Source: Auanema rhodensis (lineage: Eukaryota > Nematoda > Chromadorea > Rhabditida > Rhabditidae). Taken from it: a stretch of DNA of 64,000 nucleotides. The stretch lies in contig OZ059900.1 of the NCBI GenBank assembly GCA_964057225.1, forward strand, positions 2,118,501 through 2,182,500. Reading direction: 5' to 3'. The position numbers and the translations under genes were made by a program. Under the pieces are notes generated by a model that worked only from the letters and a program-made list of their open reading frames with translations, was not told the origin of the DNA and ran no database searches. Positions 24,201 through 38,264 of this stretch are shown here, in pieces (position 1 is the stretch's first letter; each line of letters starts with the position of its first letter).

Positions 24201-26946
24201 TATATTCATTTTCATCAAAAAAGGTCGAAAATAGAAAGAATTTTTGAAATTTCCGAGTTTTGAGTCTAATTTGGCTAAATCGCTCATATACATGATCAGA
24301 AGCATAGTTTTATTGTCTATGACAACAAAAATCATCAATTAAACGCTAGTGATGTTTAAATACTGATTTTCGCTCAAGTAGCATTACTACACTAAGTATG
24401 GTCGTTTTTATGCCTTTAACACCATATACTCACCGATTTTTGGTACAAAATCTGTAATACTCGTAAATTTTGATCATATTCGTTAAGATTTGAAAATCAA
24501 ACACACAATAAACAAAATCAGTCTATTTTTATGAGTTTGCACTGATATATATTCATTTTGATCAAAAAAGGTCGAAAATAGAAAGAATTTTTGAATTTTC
24601 CGAGTTTTGAGTCCAATTGGGCTAAATCGCTCATATATATGATCAAAAGCATAGTTTTACTGTCTATGATAACAAAAGTCTTCAAATATACACTAATAAT
24701 GATCAAATCACTGAATTTCACTCAAATAGCATTACTACACTAAGTATGGTCGTTTTTATGCCTTTAACACCATATACTCACCGATTTTTGGTACAAAATC
24801 TGTGATACTCGTAAATTTTGATCATATTCGTTAAGATTTGAGAATCAAACATACAATACACAAAATCAGTCTATTTTTATGAGCTTGCACTGATATATAT
24901 TCATTTTGATCAAAAAAGGTCGAAAATAGAATGAATTTTTGAAATTTCCGAGTTTTGAGTCTAATTTGGCTAAATCGCTCATATATATGATCAAAAGCAT
25001 AGTTTTACTGTCTATGATAACAAAAGTCTTCAAATATACACTAATAATGATTAAATCACTGATTTTCAGTCAAATAGCATTACTACACTAAGTATGGTCG
25101 TTTTTATGCCTTTAACACCATATACTCACCGATTTTTGGTACAAAATCTGTAATACTTGTAAATTTTGATCATATTTGTTAAGATTCGAGAATCAAACAC
25201 ATAATACACGAAATAAGTCTATTTTTACAAGTTTGCACTGATATTTATTCATTTTGATCAAAAAAGGTCGAAAATAGAAAAAATTTTTGAAATTTCCGAG
25301 TTTTGAGTCCAATTTGGCTAAATCGCTCATATATAAGATCAAAAGCATAGTTTTATTGTCTATAACAACAAAAGTCATCAATTAAACGCTAGTGATATTT
25401 AAATACTGATTTTCGCTCAAGTAGCATTACTACACTAAGTATGGTCGTTTTCATGCCTTTAACACCATATACTCACCGATTTTTGGTACAAAATCTGTAA
25501 TACTTGTAAATTTTGATCATATTCGTTAAGATTTGAGAATCGAACATACAATACACAAAATCGGTCTATTTTTATGAGCTTGCACTGATATATATTCATT
25601 TTGATCAAAAAAGGTCGAAAATAGAATGAATTTTTGAAATTTCCGAGTTTTGAGTCTAATTTGGCTAAATCGCTCATATATATGATCAAAAGCATAGTTT
25701 TACTGTCTGTGATAACAAAAGTCTTCAAATATACACTAATAATGATTAAATCACTGATTTTCAGTCAAATAGCATTACTACACTAAGTATGGTCGTTTTT
25801 ATGCCTTTAACACCATATACTCACCGATTTTTGGTACAAAATCTGTAATACTTGTAAATTTTGATCATATTTGTTAAGATTCGAGAATCAAACACATAAT
25901 ACACGAAATAAGTCTATTTTTACAAGTTTGCACTGATATTTATTCATTTTGATCAAAAAAGGTCGAAAATAGAAAAAATTTTTGAAATTTCCGAGTTTTG
26001 AGTCCAATTTGGCTAAATCGCTCATATATAAGATCAAAAGCATAGTTTTATTGTCTATGACAACAAAAATCATCAATTAAACGCTAATGTGTAAATCACT
26101 GAATTTCACTCAAATAGCATTACTACACTAAGTATGGTCGTTTTCATGCCTTTAACACCATATACTCACCGATTTTTGGTACAAAATCTGTAATACTTGT
26201 AAATTTTGATCATATTCGTTAAGATTTGAGAATCAAACATACAATACACAAAATCGGTCTATTTTTATGAGCTTGCACTGATATATATTCATTTTGATCA
26301 AAAAAGGTCGAAAATAGAAAGAATTTTTGAAATTTCCGAGTTTTGAGTCTAATTTGGCTAAATCGCTCATATATATGATCAGAAGCATAGTTTTAATGTC
26401 TATGACAACAAAAATCATCAATTAAACGCTAGTGATGTTTAAATACTGATTTTCGCTCAAATAGCATTACTACACTAAGTATGGTCGTTTTTATGCTTTT
26501 AACACCATATACTCACCGATTTTTGGTACAAAATCTGTAATACTCGTAAAATTTGATCATATTTGTTAAGATTTGAGAATCAAACACACAATACACAAAA
26601 TCAGTCTATTTTTATGAGTTTACACTGATATATATTCATTTTCATCAAAAAAGGTCGAAAATAGAAAGAATTTTTGAATTTTCCGAGTTTTGAGTCGAAT
26701 TGGTAAACTCGTAAATTTTGATCATATTCGTTAAGATTCGAAAATCAAACACACAATACACGAAATAAGTTTATTTTTACAAGTTTGCACTGATATTTAT
26801 TCATTTTGATCAAAAAAGGTCGAAAATAGAAAGAATTTTTGAAATTTCCGAGTTTTGAGTCTAATTTGGCTAAATCGCTCATATATATGATCAAAAGCAT
26901 AGTTTTACTGTCTATGATAACAAAAGTCTTCAAATATACACTAATA
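21223..26946 (+). repeat. Large HOR, copy 1 (5724 bp, ends with truncated monomer plus hybrid)
   Basis: From 21223 the sequence repeats 5724 bp downstream, at 26947, over the whole unit. The left edge lies inside a tail: the first copy reads GCTAGTGATG before the shared part, the second reads ACTAATAATG. Private changes in this copy include TTTTCATGCC at 22323 and a short monomer of 345 bp at about 25783-26127. The copy ends with a truncated monomer and a full monomer whose form-2 tail switches to form 1 at about 26947. Confidence 0.8.
25783..26127 (+). repeat. Short monomer, 345 bp, with fused tail
   Basis: The landmark-to-landmark distance here is 345 bp. The tail reads AAACGCTAATGTGTAAATC near 26077-26095, which joins the start of a form-1 tail to the end of a form-2 tail with three bases missing. 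The equivalent monomer in the next HOR copy has an ordinary form-1 tail. It is best explained by exchange between slightly misaligned tails. Confidence 0.75.
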
Positions 26947-26986
26947 ATGTTTAAATACTGATTTTCGCTCAAATAGCATTACTACA
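26475..26986 (+). repeat. Full monomer plus truncated monomer fused at a deletion junction (copy 1)
   Basis: The landmark distance is 512 bp instead of about 695. The left part ends in GAGTCGAATTGG at 26703. Instead of continuing GCTAAATCG it is followed by TAA and then ACTCGTAAATTTTG, which belongs about 185 bases further into the repeat. About 182 bp are therefore missing. The joined sequences share almost no identity at the break, so this looks like non-homologous joining with up to three filler bases. Confidence 0.85.
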
Positions 26987-29900
26987 CTAAGTATGGTCGT
27001 TTTTATGCCTTTAACACCATATACTCACCGATTTTTGGTACAAAATCTGTGATACTCGTAAATTTTGATCATATTCGGTGAGATTCGAGGATCGAACACA
27101 CAATACACGAAATAAGTTTATTTTGACGAGTTTGCACTGATATTTATTCATTTTGATCAAAAAAGGTCGAAAATAGAAAGAATTTTTGAAATTTCCGAGT
27201 TTTGAGTCTAATTTGGCTAAATCGCTCATATATATGATCAAAAGCATAGTTTTACTGTCTATGATAACAAAAGTCTTCAAATATACACTAATAATGATTT
27301 AATCACTGAATTTCACTCAAATAGCATTACTACACTAAGTATGGTCGTTTTTATGCCTTTAACACCATATACTCACCGATTTTTGGTACAAAATCTGTGA
27401 TACTCGTAAATTCTGATCATATTTGGTGAGATTCGAGAATCAAACACACAATACACGAAATAAGTTTATTTTTACGAGTTTGCACTGATATTTATTCATT
27501 TTGATCAAAAAAGGTCGAAAATAGAAAGAATTTTTGAAATTTCCGAGTTTTGAGTCTAATTTGGCTAAATCGCTCATATATATGATCAAAAGCATAGTTT
27601 TACTGTCTATGATAACAAAAGTCTTCAAATATACACTAATAATGTGTAAATCACTGAATTTCACTCAAATAGCATTACTACACTAAGTATGGTCGTTTTT
27701 ATGCCTTTAACACCATATACTCACCGATTTTTGGTACAAAATCTGTGATACTCGTAAATTTTGATCATATTCGGTGAGATTCGAGAATCAAACACACAAT
27801 ACACGAAATAAGTTTATTTTTACGAGTTTGCACTGATATTTATTCATTTTGATCAAAAAAGGTCGAAAATAGAAAGAATTTTTGAAATTTCCGAGTTTTG
27901 AGTCTAATTTGGCTAAATCGCTCATATATATGATCAAAAGCATAGTTTTATTGTCTATGACAACAAAAGTCATCAATTAAACGCTAGTGATGTTTAAATA
28001 CTGAATTTCGCTCAAATAGCATTACTACACTAAGTATGGTCGTTTTTATGCCTTTAACACCATATACTCACCGATTTTTGGTACAAAATCTGTAATACTC
28101 GTAAATTTTGATCATATTCGTTAAGATTTGAGAATCAAACATACAATACACAAAATCAGTCTATTTTTATGAGCTTGCACTGATATATATTCATTTTGAT
28201 CAAAAAAGGTCGAAAATAGAAAGAATTTTTGAAATTTACGAGTTTTGAGTCTAATTTGGCTAAATCGCTCATATATATGATCAGAAGCATAGTTTTATTG
28301 TCTATGACAACGAAAGTCATTAATTAAACACTAATGATGTTTAAATCACTAAATTTCGCTCAAATAGCATTACTACACTAAGTATGGTCGTTTTTATGCC
28401 TTTAACACCATATACTCACCGATTTTTGGTACAAAATCTGTGATACTCGTAAATTTTGATCATATTCGTTAAGATTCGAAAATCAAACACACAATACACG
28501 AAATAAGTTTATTTTTACAAGTTTGCACTGATATTTATTCATTTTGATCAAAAAAGGTCGAAAATAGAAAGAATTTTTGAAATTTCCGAGTTTTGAGTCT
28601 AATTTGGCTAAATCGCTCATATATATGATCAAAAGCATAGTTTTACTGTCTATGATAACAAAAGTCTTCAAATATACACTAATAATGATTAAATCACTGA
28701 ATTTCACTCAAATAGCATTACTACACTAAGTATGGTCGTTTTTATGCCTTTAACACCATATACTCACCGATTTTTGGTACAAAATCTGTAATACTCGTAA
28801 ATTTTGATCATATTCGGTGAGATTCGAGAATCAAACACACAATACACGAAATAAGTTTATTTTGACGAGTTTGCACTGATATTTATTCATTTTGATCAAA
28901 AAAGGTCGAAAATAGAAAGAATTTTTGAATTTTCCGAGTTTTGAGTCCAATTGGGCTAAATCGCTCATATATATGATCAAAAGCATAGTTTTACTGTCTA
29001 TGATAACAAAAGTCTTCAAATATACACTAATGATGTGTAAATCACTGAATTTCACTCAAATAGCTTTACTACACTAAGTATGGTCGTTTTTATGCCTTTA
29101 ACACCATATACTCACCGATTTTTGGTACAAAATCTGTAATACTCGTAAATTTTGATCATATTCGTTAAGATTTGAGAATCAAACATACAATACACAAAAT
29201 CAGTCTATTTTTATGAGCTTGCACTGATATATATTCATTTTGATCAAAAAAGGTCGAAAATAGAAAGAATTTTTGAAATTTCCGAGTTTTGAGTCTAATT
29301 TGGCTAAATCTCTCATATATATGATCAAAAGCATAGTTTTACTGTCTATGATAACAAAAGTCTTCAAATATACACTAATAATGTGTAAATCACTGAATTT
29401 CACTCAAATAGCTTTACTACACTAACTATGGTCGTTTTTATGCCTTTAACACCATATACTCAACGATTTTTGGTACAAAATCTGTAATACTCGTAAATTT
29501 TGATCATATTCGTTAAGATTTGAGAATCAAACATACAATACACAAAATCAGTCTATTTTTATGAGCTTGCACTGATATATATTCATTTTGATCAAAAAAG
29601 GTCGAAAATAGAAAGAATTTTTGAAATTTCCGAGTTTTGAGTCTAATTTGGCTAAATCGCTCATATATATGATCAGAAGCATAGTTTTATTGTCTATGAC
29701 AACAAAAATCATCAATTAAACGCTAGTGATGTTTAAATACTGATTTTCGCTCAAATAGCATTACTACACTAAGTATGGTCGTTTTTATGCCTTTAACACC
29801 ATATACTCACCGATTTTTGGTACAAAATCTGTAATACTCGTAAAATTTGATCATATTTGTTAAGATTTGAGAATCAAACACACAATACACAAAATCAGTC

Positions 29901-32429
29901 TATTTTTATGAGTTTACACTGATATATATTCATTTTCATCAAAAAAGGTCGAAAATAGAAAGAATTTTTGAAATTTCCGAGTTTTGAGTCTAATTTGGCT
30001 AAATCGCTCATATACATGATCAGAAGCATAGTTTTATTGTCTATGACAACAAAAATCATCAATTAAACGCTAGTGATGTTTAAATACTGATTTTCGCTCA
30101 AGTAGCATTACTACACTAAGTATGGTCGTTTTTATGCCTTTAACACCATATACTCACCGATTTTTGGTACAAAATCTGTAATACTCGTAAATTTTGATCA
30201 TATTCGTTAAGATTTGAAAATCAAACACACAATAAACAAAATCAGTCTATTTTTATGAGTTTGCACTGATATATATTCATTTTGATCAAAAAAGGTCGAA
30301 AATAGAAAGAATTTTTGAATTTTCCGAGTTTTGAGTCCAATTGGGCTAAATCGCTCATATATATGATCAAAAGCATAGTTTTACTGTCTATGATAACAAA
30401 AGTCTTCAAATATACACTAATAATGATCAAATCACTGAATTTCACTCAAATAGCATTACTACACTAAGTATGGTCGTTTTTATGCCTTTAACACCATATA
30501 CTCACCGATTTTTGGTACAAAATCTGTGATACTCGTAAATTTTGATCATATTCGTTAAGATTTGAGAATCAAACATACAATACACAAAATCAGTCTATTT
30601 TTATGAGCTTGCACTGATATATATTCATTTTGATCAAAAAAGGTCGAAAATAGAATGAATTTTTGAAATTTCCGAGTTTTGAGTCTAATTTGGCTAAATC
30701 GCTCATATATATGATCAAAAGCATAGTTTTACTGTCTATGATAACAAAAGTCTTCAAATATACACTAATAATGATTAAATCACTGATTTTCAGTCAAATA
30801 GCATTACTACACTAAGTATGGTCGTTTTTATGCCTTTAACACCATATACTCACCGATTTTTGGTACAAAATCTGTAATACTTGTAAATTTTGATCATATT
30901 TGTTAAGATTCGAGAATCAAACACATAATACACGAAATAAGTCTATTTTTACAAGTTTGCACTGATATTTATTCATTTTGATCAAAAAAGGTCGAAAATA
31001 GAAAAAATTTTTGAAATTTCCGAGTTTTGAGTCCAATTTGGCTAAATCGCTCATATATAAGATCAAAAGCATAGTTTTATTGTCTATAACAACAAAAGTC
31101 ATCAATTAAACGCTAGTGATATTTAAATACTGATTTTCGCTCAAGTAGCATTACTACACTAAGTATGGTCGTTTTCATGCCTTTAACACCATATACTCAC
31201 CGATTTTTGGTACAAAATCTGTAATACTTGTAAATTTTGATCATATTCGTTAAGATTTGAGAATCGAACATACAATACACAAAATCGGTCTATTTTTATG
31301 AGCTTGCACTGATATATATTCATTTTGATCAAAAAAGGTCGAAAATAGAATGAATTTTTGAAATTTCCGAGTTTTGAGTCTAATTTGGCTAAATCGCTCA
31401 TATATATGATCAAAAGCATAGTTTTACTGTCTGTGATAACAAAAGTCTTCAAATATACACTAATAATGATTAAATCACTGATTTTCAGTCAAATAGCATT
31501 ACTACACTAAGTATGGTCGTTTTTATGCCTTTAACACCATATACTCACCGATTTTTGGTACAAAATCTGTAATACTTGTAAATTTTGATCATATTTGTTA
31601 AGATTCGAGAATCAAACACATAATACACGAAATAAGTCTATTTTTACAAGTTTGCACTGATATTTATTCATTTTGATCAAAAAAGGTCGAAAATAGAAAA
31701 AATTTTTGAAATTTCCGAGTTTTGAGTCCAATTTGGCTAAATCGCTCATATATAAGATCAAAAGCATAGTTTTATTGTCTATAACAACAAAAGTCATCAA
31801 TTAAACGCTAGTGATATTTAAATACTGATTTTCGCTCAAGTAGCATTACTACACTAAGTATGGTCGTTTTCATGCCTTTAACACCATATACTCACCGATT
31901 TTTGGTACAAAATCTGTAATACTTGTAAATTTTGATCATATTCGTTAAGATTTGAGAATCAAACATACAATACACAAAATCGGTCTATTTTTATGAGCTT
32001 GCACTGATATATATTCATTTTGATCAAAAAAGGTCGAAAATAGAAAGAATTTTTGAAATTTCCGAGTTTTGAGTCTAATTTGGCTAAATCGCTCATATAT
32101 ATGATCAGAAGCATAGTTTTAATGTCTATGACAACAAAAATCATCAATTAAACGCTAGTGATGTTTAAATACTGATTTTCGCTCAAATAGCATTACTACA
32201 CTAAGTATGGTCGTTTTTATGCTTTTAACACCATATACTCACCGATTTTTGGTACAAAATCTGTAATACTCGTAAAATTTGATCATATTTGTTAAGATTT
32301 GAGAATCAAACACACAATACACAAAATCAGTCTATTTTTATGAGTTTACACTGATATATATTCATTTTCATCAAAAAAGGTCGAAAATAGAAAGAATTTT
32401 TGAATTTTCCGAGTTTTGAGTCGAATTGG
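26947..32429 (+). repeat. Large HOR, copy 2
   Basis: This copy matches 21223-26703 at offset 5724, changing to 5726 after the 345-bp monomer of copy 1. It ends in the same truncated-monomer junction at about 32429. From 28445 onward its content is repeated again 3988 bp downstream, so 28445-32432 behaves as the unit of a second, overlapping HOR. Confidence 0.8.
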
Positions 32430-32713
32430 TAAACTCGTAAATTTTGATCATATTCGTTAAGATTCGAAAATCAAACACACAATACACGAAATAAGTTTAT
32501 TTTTACAAGTTTGCACTGATATTTATTCATTTTGATCAAAAAAGGTCGAAAATAGAAAGAATTTTTGAAATTTCCGAGTTTTGAGTCTAATTTGGCTAAA
32601 TCGCTCATATATATGATCAAAAGCATAGTTTTACTGTCTATGATAACAAAAGTCTTCAAATATACACTAATAATGATTAAATCACTGAATTTCACTCAAA
32701 TAGCATTACTACA
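32201..32713 (+). repeat. Full monomer plus truncated monomer fused at the same deletion junction (copy 2)
   Basis: The same junction, GAATTGGTAAACTCG, occurs here 5726 bp after the first copy; the landmark distance is 513 bp. The extra base comes from a form-2 tail in the following monomer, against the hybrid tail in copy 1. Sharing an idiosyncratic break shows that the two copies descend from one event. Confidence 0.85.
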
Positions 32714-35700
32714 CTAAGTATGGTCGTTTTTATGCCTTTAACACCATATACTCACCGATTTTTGGTACAAAATCTGTAATACTCGTAAATTTTGATCATA
32801 TTCGGTGAGATTCGAGAATCAAACACACAATACACGAAATAAGTTTATTTTGACGAGTTTGCACTGATATTTATTCATTTTGATCAAAAAAGGTCGAAAA
32901 TAGAAAGAATTTTTGAATTTTCCGAGTTTTGAGTCCAATTGGGCTAAATCGCTCATATATATGATCAAAAGCATAGTTTTACTGTCTATGATAACAAAAG
33001 TCTTCAAATATACACTAATGATGTGTAAATCACTGAATTTCACTCAAATAGCTTTACTACACTAAGTATGGTCGTTTTTATGCCTTTAACACCATATACT
33101 CACCGATTTTTGGTACAAAATCTGTAATACTCGTAAATTTTGATCATATTCGTTAAGATTTGAGAATCAAACATACAATACACAAAATCAGTCTATTTTT
33201 ATGAGCTTGCACTGATATATATTCATTTTGATCAAAAAAGGTCGAAAATAGAAAGAATTTTTGAAATTTCCGAGTTTTGAGTCTAATTTGGCTAAATCTC
33301 TCATATATATGATCAAAAGCATAGTTTTACTGTCTATGATAACAAAAGTCTTCAAATATACACTAATAATGTGTAAATCACTGAATTTCACTCAAATAGC
33401 TTTACTACACTAACTATGGTCGTTTTTATGCCTTTAACACCATATACTCAACGATTTTTGGTACAAAATCTGTAATACTCGTAAATTTTGATCATATTCG
33501 TTAAGATTTGAGAATCAAACATACAATACACAAAATCAGTCTATTTTTATGAGCTTGCACTGATATATATTCATTTTGATCAAAAAAGGTCGAAAATAGA
33601 AAGAATTTTTGAAATTTCCGAGTTTTGAGTCTAATTTGGCTAAATCGCTCATATATATGATCAGAAGCATAGTTTTATTGTCTATGACAACAAAAATCAT
33701 CAATTAAACGCTAGTGATGTTTAAATACTGATTTTCGCTCAAATAGCATTACTACACTAAGTATGGTCGTTTTTATGCCTTTAACACCATATACTCACCG
33801 ATTTTTGGTACAAAATCTGTAATACTCGTAAAATTTGATCATATTTGTTAAGATTTGAGAATCAAACACACAATACACAAAATCAGTCTATTTTTATGAG
33901 TTTACACTGATATATATTCATTTTCATCAAAAAAGGTCGAAAATAGAAAGAATTTTTGAAATTTCCGAGTTTTGAGTCTAATTTGGCTAAATCGCTCATA
34001 TACATGATCAGAAGCATAGTTTTATTGTCTATGACAACAAAAATCATCAATTAAACGCTAGTGATGTTTAAATATTGATTTTCGCTCAAATAGCATTACT
34101 ACACTAAGTATGGTCGTTTTTATGCCTTTAACACCATATACTCACCGATTTTTGGTACAAAATCTGTAATACTCGTAAATTTTGATCATATTCGTTAAGA
34201 TTTGAAAATCAAACACACAATAAACAAAATCAGTCTATTTTTATGAGTTTGCACTGATATATATTCATTTTGATCAAAAAAGGTCGAAAATAGAAAGAAT
34301 TTTTGAATTTTCCGAGTTTTGAGTCCAATTGGGCTAAATCGCTCATATATATGATCAAAAGCATAGTTTTACTGTCTATGATAACAAAAGTCTTCAAATA
34401 TACACTAATAATGATCAAATCACTGAATTTCACTCAAATAGCATTACTACACTAAGTATGGTCGTTTTTATGCCTTTAACACCATATACTCACCGATTTT
34501 TGGTACAAAATCTGTGATACTCGTAAATTTTGATCATATTCGTTAAGATTTGAGAATCAAACATACAATACACAAAATCAGTCTATTTTTATGAGCTTGC
34601 ACTGATATATATTCATTTTGATCAAAAAAGGTCGAAAATAGAATGAATTTTTGAAATTTCCGAGTTTTGAGTCTAATTTGGCTAAATCGCTCATATATAT
34701 GATCAAAAGCATAGTTTTACTGTCTATGATAACAAAAGTCTTCAAATATACACTAATAATGATTAAATCACTGATTTTCAGTCAAATAGCATTACTACAC
34801 TAAGTATGGTCGTTTTTATGCCTTTAACACCATATACTCACCGATTTTTGGTACAAAATCTGTAATACTTGTAAATTTTGATCATATTTGTTAAGATTCG
34901 AGAATCAAACACATAATACACGAAATAAGTCTATTTTTACAAGTTTGCACTGATATTTATTCATTTTGATCAAAAAAGGTCGAAAATAGAAAAAATTTTT
35001 GAAATTTCCGAGTTTTGAGTCCAATTTGGCTAAATCGCTCATATATAAGATCAAAAGCATAGTTTTATTGTCTATAACAACAAAAGTCATCAATTAAACG
35101 CTAGTGATATTTAAATACTGATTTTCGCTCAAGTAGCATTACTACACTAAGTATGGTCGTTTTCATGCCTTTAACACCATATACTCACCGATTTTTGGTA
35201 CAAAATCTGTAATACTTGTAAATTTTGATCATATTCGTTAAGATTTGAGAATCGAACATACAATACACAAAATCGGTCTATTTTTATGAGCTTGCACTGA
35301 TATATATTCATTTTGATCAAAAAAGGTCGAAAATAGAATGAATTTTTGAAATTTCCGAGTTTTGAGTCTAATTTGGCTAAATCGCTCATATATATGATCA
35401 AAAGCATAGTTTTACTGTCTGTGATAACAAAAGTCTTCAAATATACACTAATAATGATTAAATCACTGATTTTCAGTCAAATAGCATTACTACACTAAGT
35501 ATGGTCGTTTTTATGCCTTTAACACCATATACTCACCGATTTTTGGTACAAAATCTGTAATACTTGTAAATTTTGATCATATTTGTTAAGATTCGAGAAT
35601 CAAACACATAATACACGAAATAAGTCTATTTTTACAAGTTTGCACTGATATTTATTCATTTTGATCAAAAAAGGTCGAAAATAGAAAAAATTTTTGAAAT

Positions 35701-35908
35701 TTCCGAGTTTTGAGTCCAATTTGGCTAAATCGCTCATATATAAGATCAAAAGCATAGTTTTATTGTCTATAACAACAAAAGTCATCAATTAAACGCTAGT
35801 GATATTTAAATACTGATTTTCGCTCAAGTAGCATTACTACACTAAGTATGGTCGTTTTCATGCCTTTAACACCATATACTCACCGATTTTTGGTACAAAA
35901 TCTGTAAT
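32430..35908 (+). repeat. Large HOR, copy 3 (partial, offset 3988 bp)
   Basis: Bases from just after the truncated-monomer junction to about 35908 match 28442-31920 at a constant offset of 3988 bp. Shared rare markers include CTAACTATGG, CATTTTCATC, GATCAAATCACTG, AGAATGAATT and CATATATAAGATC. The match stops at about 35908, where CTCGTAAAATTTG replaces CTTGTAAATTTTG. One difference is TTTAAATATTG near 34073, against TTTAAATACTG in copy 2. Confidence 0.8.
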
Positions 35909-38264
35909 ACTCGTAAAATTTGATCATATTTGTTAAGATTCGAGAATCAAACATACAATACACAAAATCAGTCTATTTTTATGAGCTTGCACTGATATAT
36001 ATTCATTTTGATCAAAAAAGGTCGAAAATAGAAAGAATTTTTGAATTTTCCGAGTTTTGAGTCGAATTGGGCTAAATCGCTCATATATATGATCAAAAGC
36101 ATAGTTTTACTGTCTATGATAACAAAAATCATCAATTAAACGCTAGTGATGTTTAAATACTGATTTTCGCTCAAATAGCATTACTACACTAAGTATGGTC
36201 GTTTTTATGCTTTTAACACCATATACTCACCGATTTTTGGTACAAAATCTGTGATACTCGTAAATTTTGATCATATTCGTTAAGATTTGAGAATCAAACA
36301 TACAATACACAAAATCAGTCTATTTTTATGAGCTTGCACTGATATATATTCATTTTGATCAAAAAAGGTCGAAAATAGAAAGAATTTTTGAAATTTCCGA
36401 GTTTTGAGTCTAATTTGGCTAAATCGCTCATATATATGATCAGAAGCATAGTTTTAATGTCTATGACAACAAAAATCATCAATTAAACGCTAGTGATGTT
36501 TAAATACTGATTTTCGCTCAAATAGCATTACTACACTAAGTATGGTCGTTTTTATGCTTTTAACACCATATACTCACCGATTTTTGGTACAAAATCTGTA
36601 ATACTCGTAAAATTTGATCATATTTGTTAAGATTTGAGAATCAAACACACAATACACAAAATCAGTCTATTTTTATGAGTTTACACTGATATATATTCAT
36701 TTTCATCAAAAAAGGTCGAAAATAGAAAGAATTTTTGAATTTTCCGAGTTTTGAGTCGAATTGGGCTAAATCGCTCATATATATGATCAAAAGCATAGTT
36801 TTACTGTCTATGATAACAAAAATCTTCAAATATACACTAATAATGATTAAATCACTGAATTTCACTCAAATAGCATTACTACACTAAGTATGGTCGTTTT
36901 TATGCCTTTAACACCATATACTCACCGATTTTTGGTACAAAATCTGTAATACTTGTAAATTTTGATCATATTTGTTAAGATTCGAGAATCAAACACATAA
37001 TACACAAAATAAGTCTATTTTTACAAGTTTGCACTGATATTTATTCATTTTGATCAAAAAAGGTCGAAAATAGAAAGAATTTTTGAAATTTCCGAGTTTT
37101 GAGTCCAATTTGGCTAAATCGCTCATATATATGATCAAAAGCATAGTTTTATTGTCTATAACAACAAAAGTCATCAATTAAACGCTAGTGATGTTTAAAT
37201 ACTGAATTTCGCTCAAATAGCATTACTACACTAAGTATGGTCGTTTTTATGCCTTTAACACCATATACTCACCGATTTTTGGTACAAAATCTGTAATACT
37301 CGTAAATTTTGATCATATTCGTTAAGATTTGAGAATCAAACATACAATACACAAAATCAGTCTATTTTTATGAGCTTGCACTGATATATATTCATTTTGA
37401 TCAAAAAAGGTCGAAAATAGAAAGAATTTTTGAAATTTCCGAGTTTTGAGTCTAATTTGGCTAAATCGCTCATATATATGATCAAAAGCATAGTTTTATT
37501 GTCTATGACAACAAAAGTCATCAATTAAATGCTAGTGATGTTTAAATACTGAATTTCGCTCAAATAGCATTACTACACTAAGTATGGTCGTTTTTATGCC
37601 TTTAACACCAAATACTCACCGATTTTTGGTACAAAATCTGTAATACTCGTAAATTTTGATCATATTCGGTGAGATTCGAGAATCAAACACACAATACACG
37701 AAATAAGTTTATTTTTACGAGTTTGCACTGATATTTATTCATTTTGATCAAAAAAGGTCGAAAATAGAAAGAATTTTTGAAATTTCCGAGTTTTGAGTCT
37801 AATTTGGCTAAATCGCTCATATATATGATCAAAAGCATAGTTTTACTGTCTATGATAACAAAAGTCTTCAAATATACACTAATAATGATTAAATCACTGA
37901 TTTTCAGTCAAATAGCATTACTACACTAAGTATGGTCGTTTTTATGCCTTTAACACCATATACTCACCGATTTTTGGTACAAAATCTGTAATACTTGTAA
38001 ATTTTGATCATATTCGTTAAGATTTGAGAATCAAACACATAATACACGAAATAAGTCTTTTTTTACAAGTTTGCACTGATATTTATTCATTTTGATCAAA
38101 AAAGGTCGAAAATAGAAAGAATTTTTGAAATTTCCGAGTTTTGAGTCTAATTTGGCTAAATCGCTCATATATATGATCAAAAGCATAGTTCTATTGTCTA
38201 TAACAACAAAAGTCTTTAATTAAACGCTAGTGATGATCAAATCACTGAATTTCACTCAAATAGC
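35909..38264 (+). repeat. Mixed monomers, partly matching 54.7-56.7 kb
   Basis: Seven or so monomers of mixed subtypes. About 36.3 kb onward matches 54.7 kb onward at offset 18416. Rare markers are GTCGAATTGGG, TATGCTTTTAAC and TTTTAATGTC. The monomer at 37926-38273 carries a doubly recombinant tail: GTCTTTAATTAAACG near 38211, then GCTAGTGATGATCAAATC near 38227. It also has a private AGTCTTTTTTTAC near 38055. CACCAAATACTC near 37609 is private. Confidence 0.7.
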
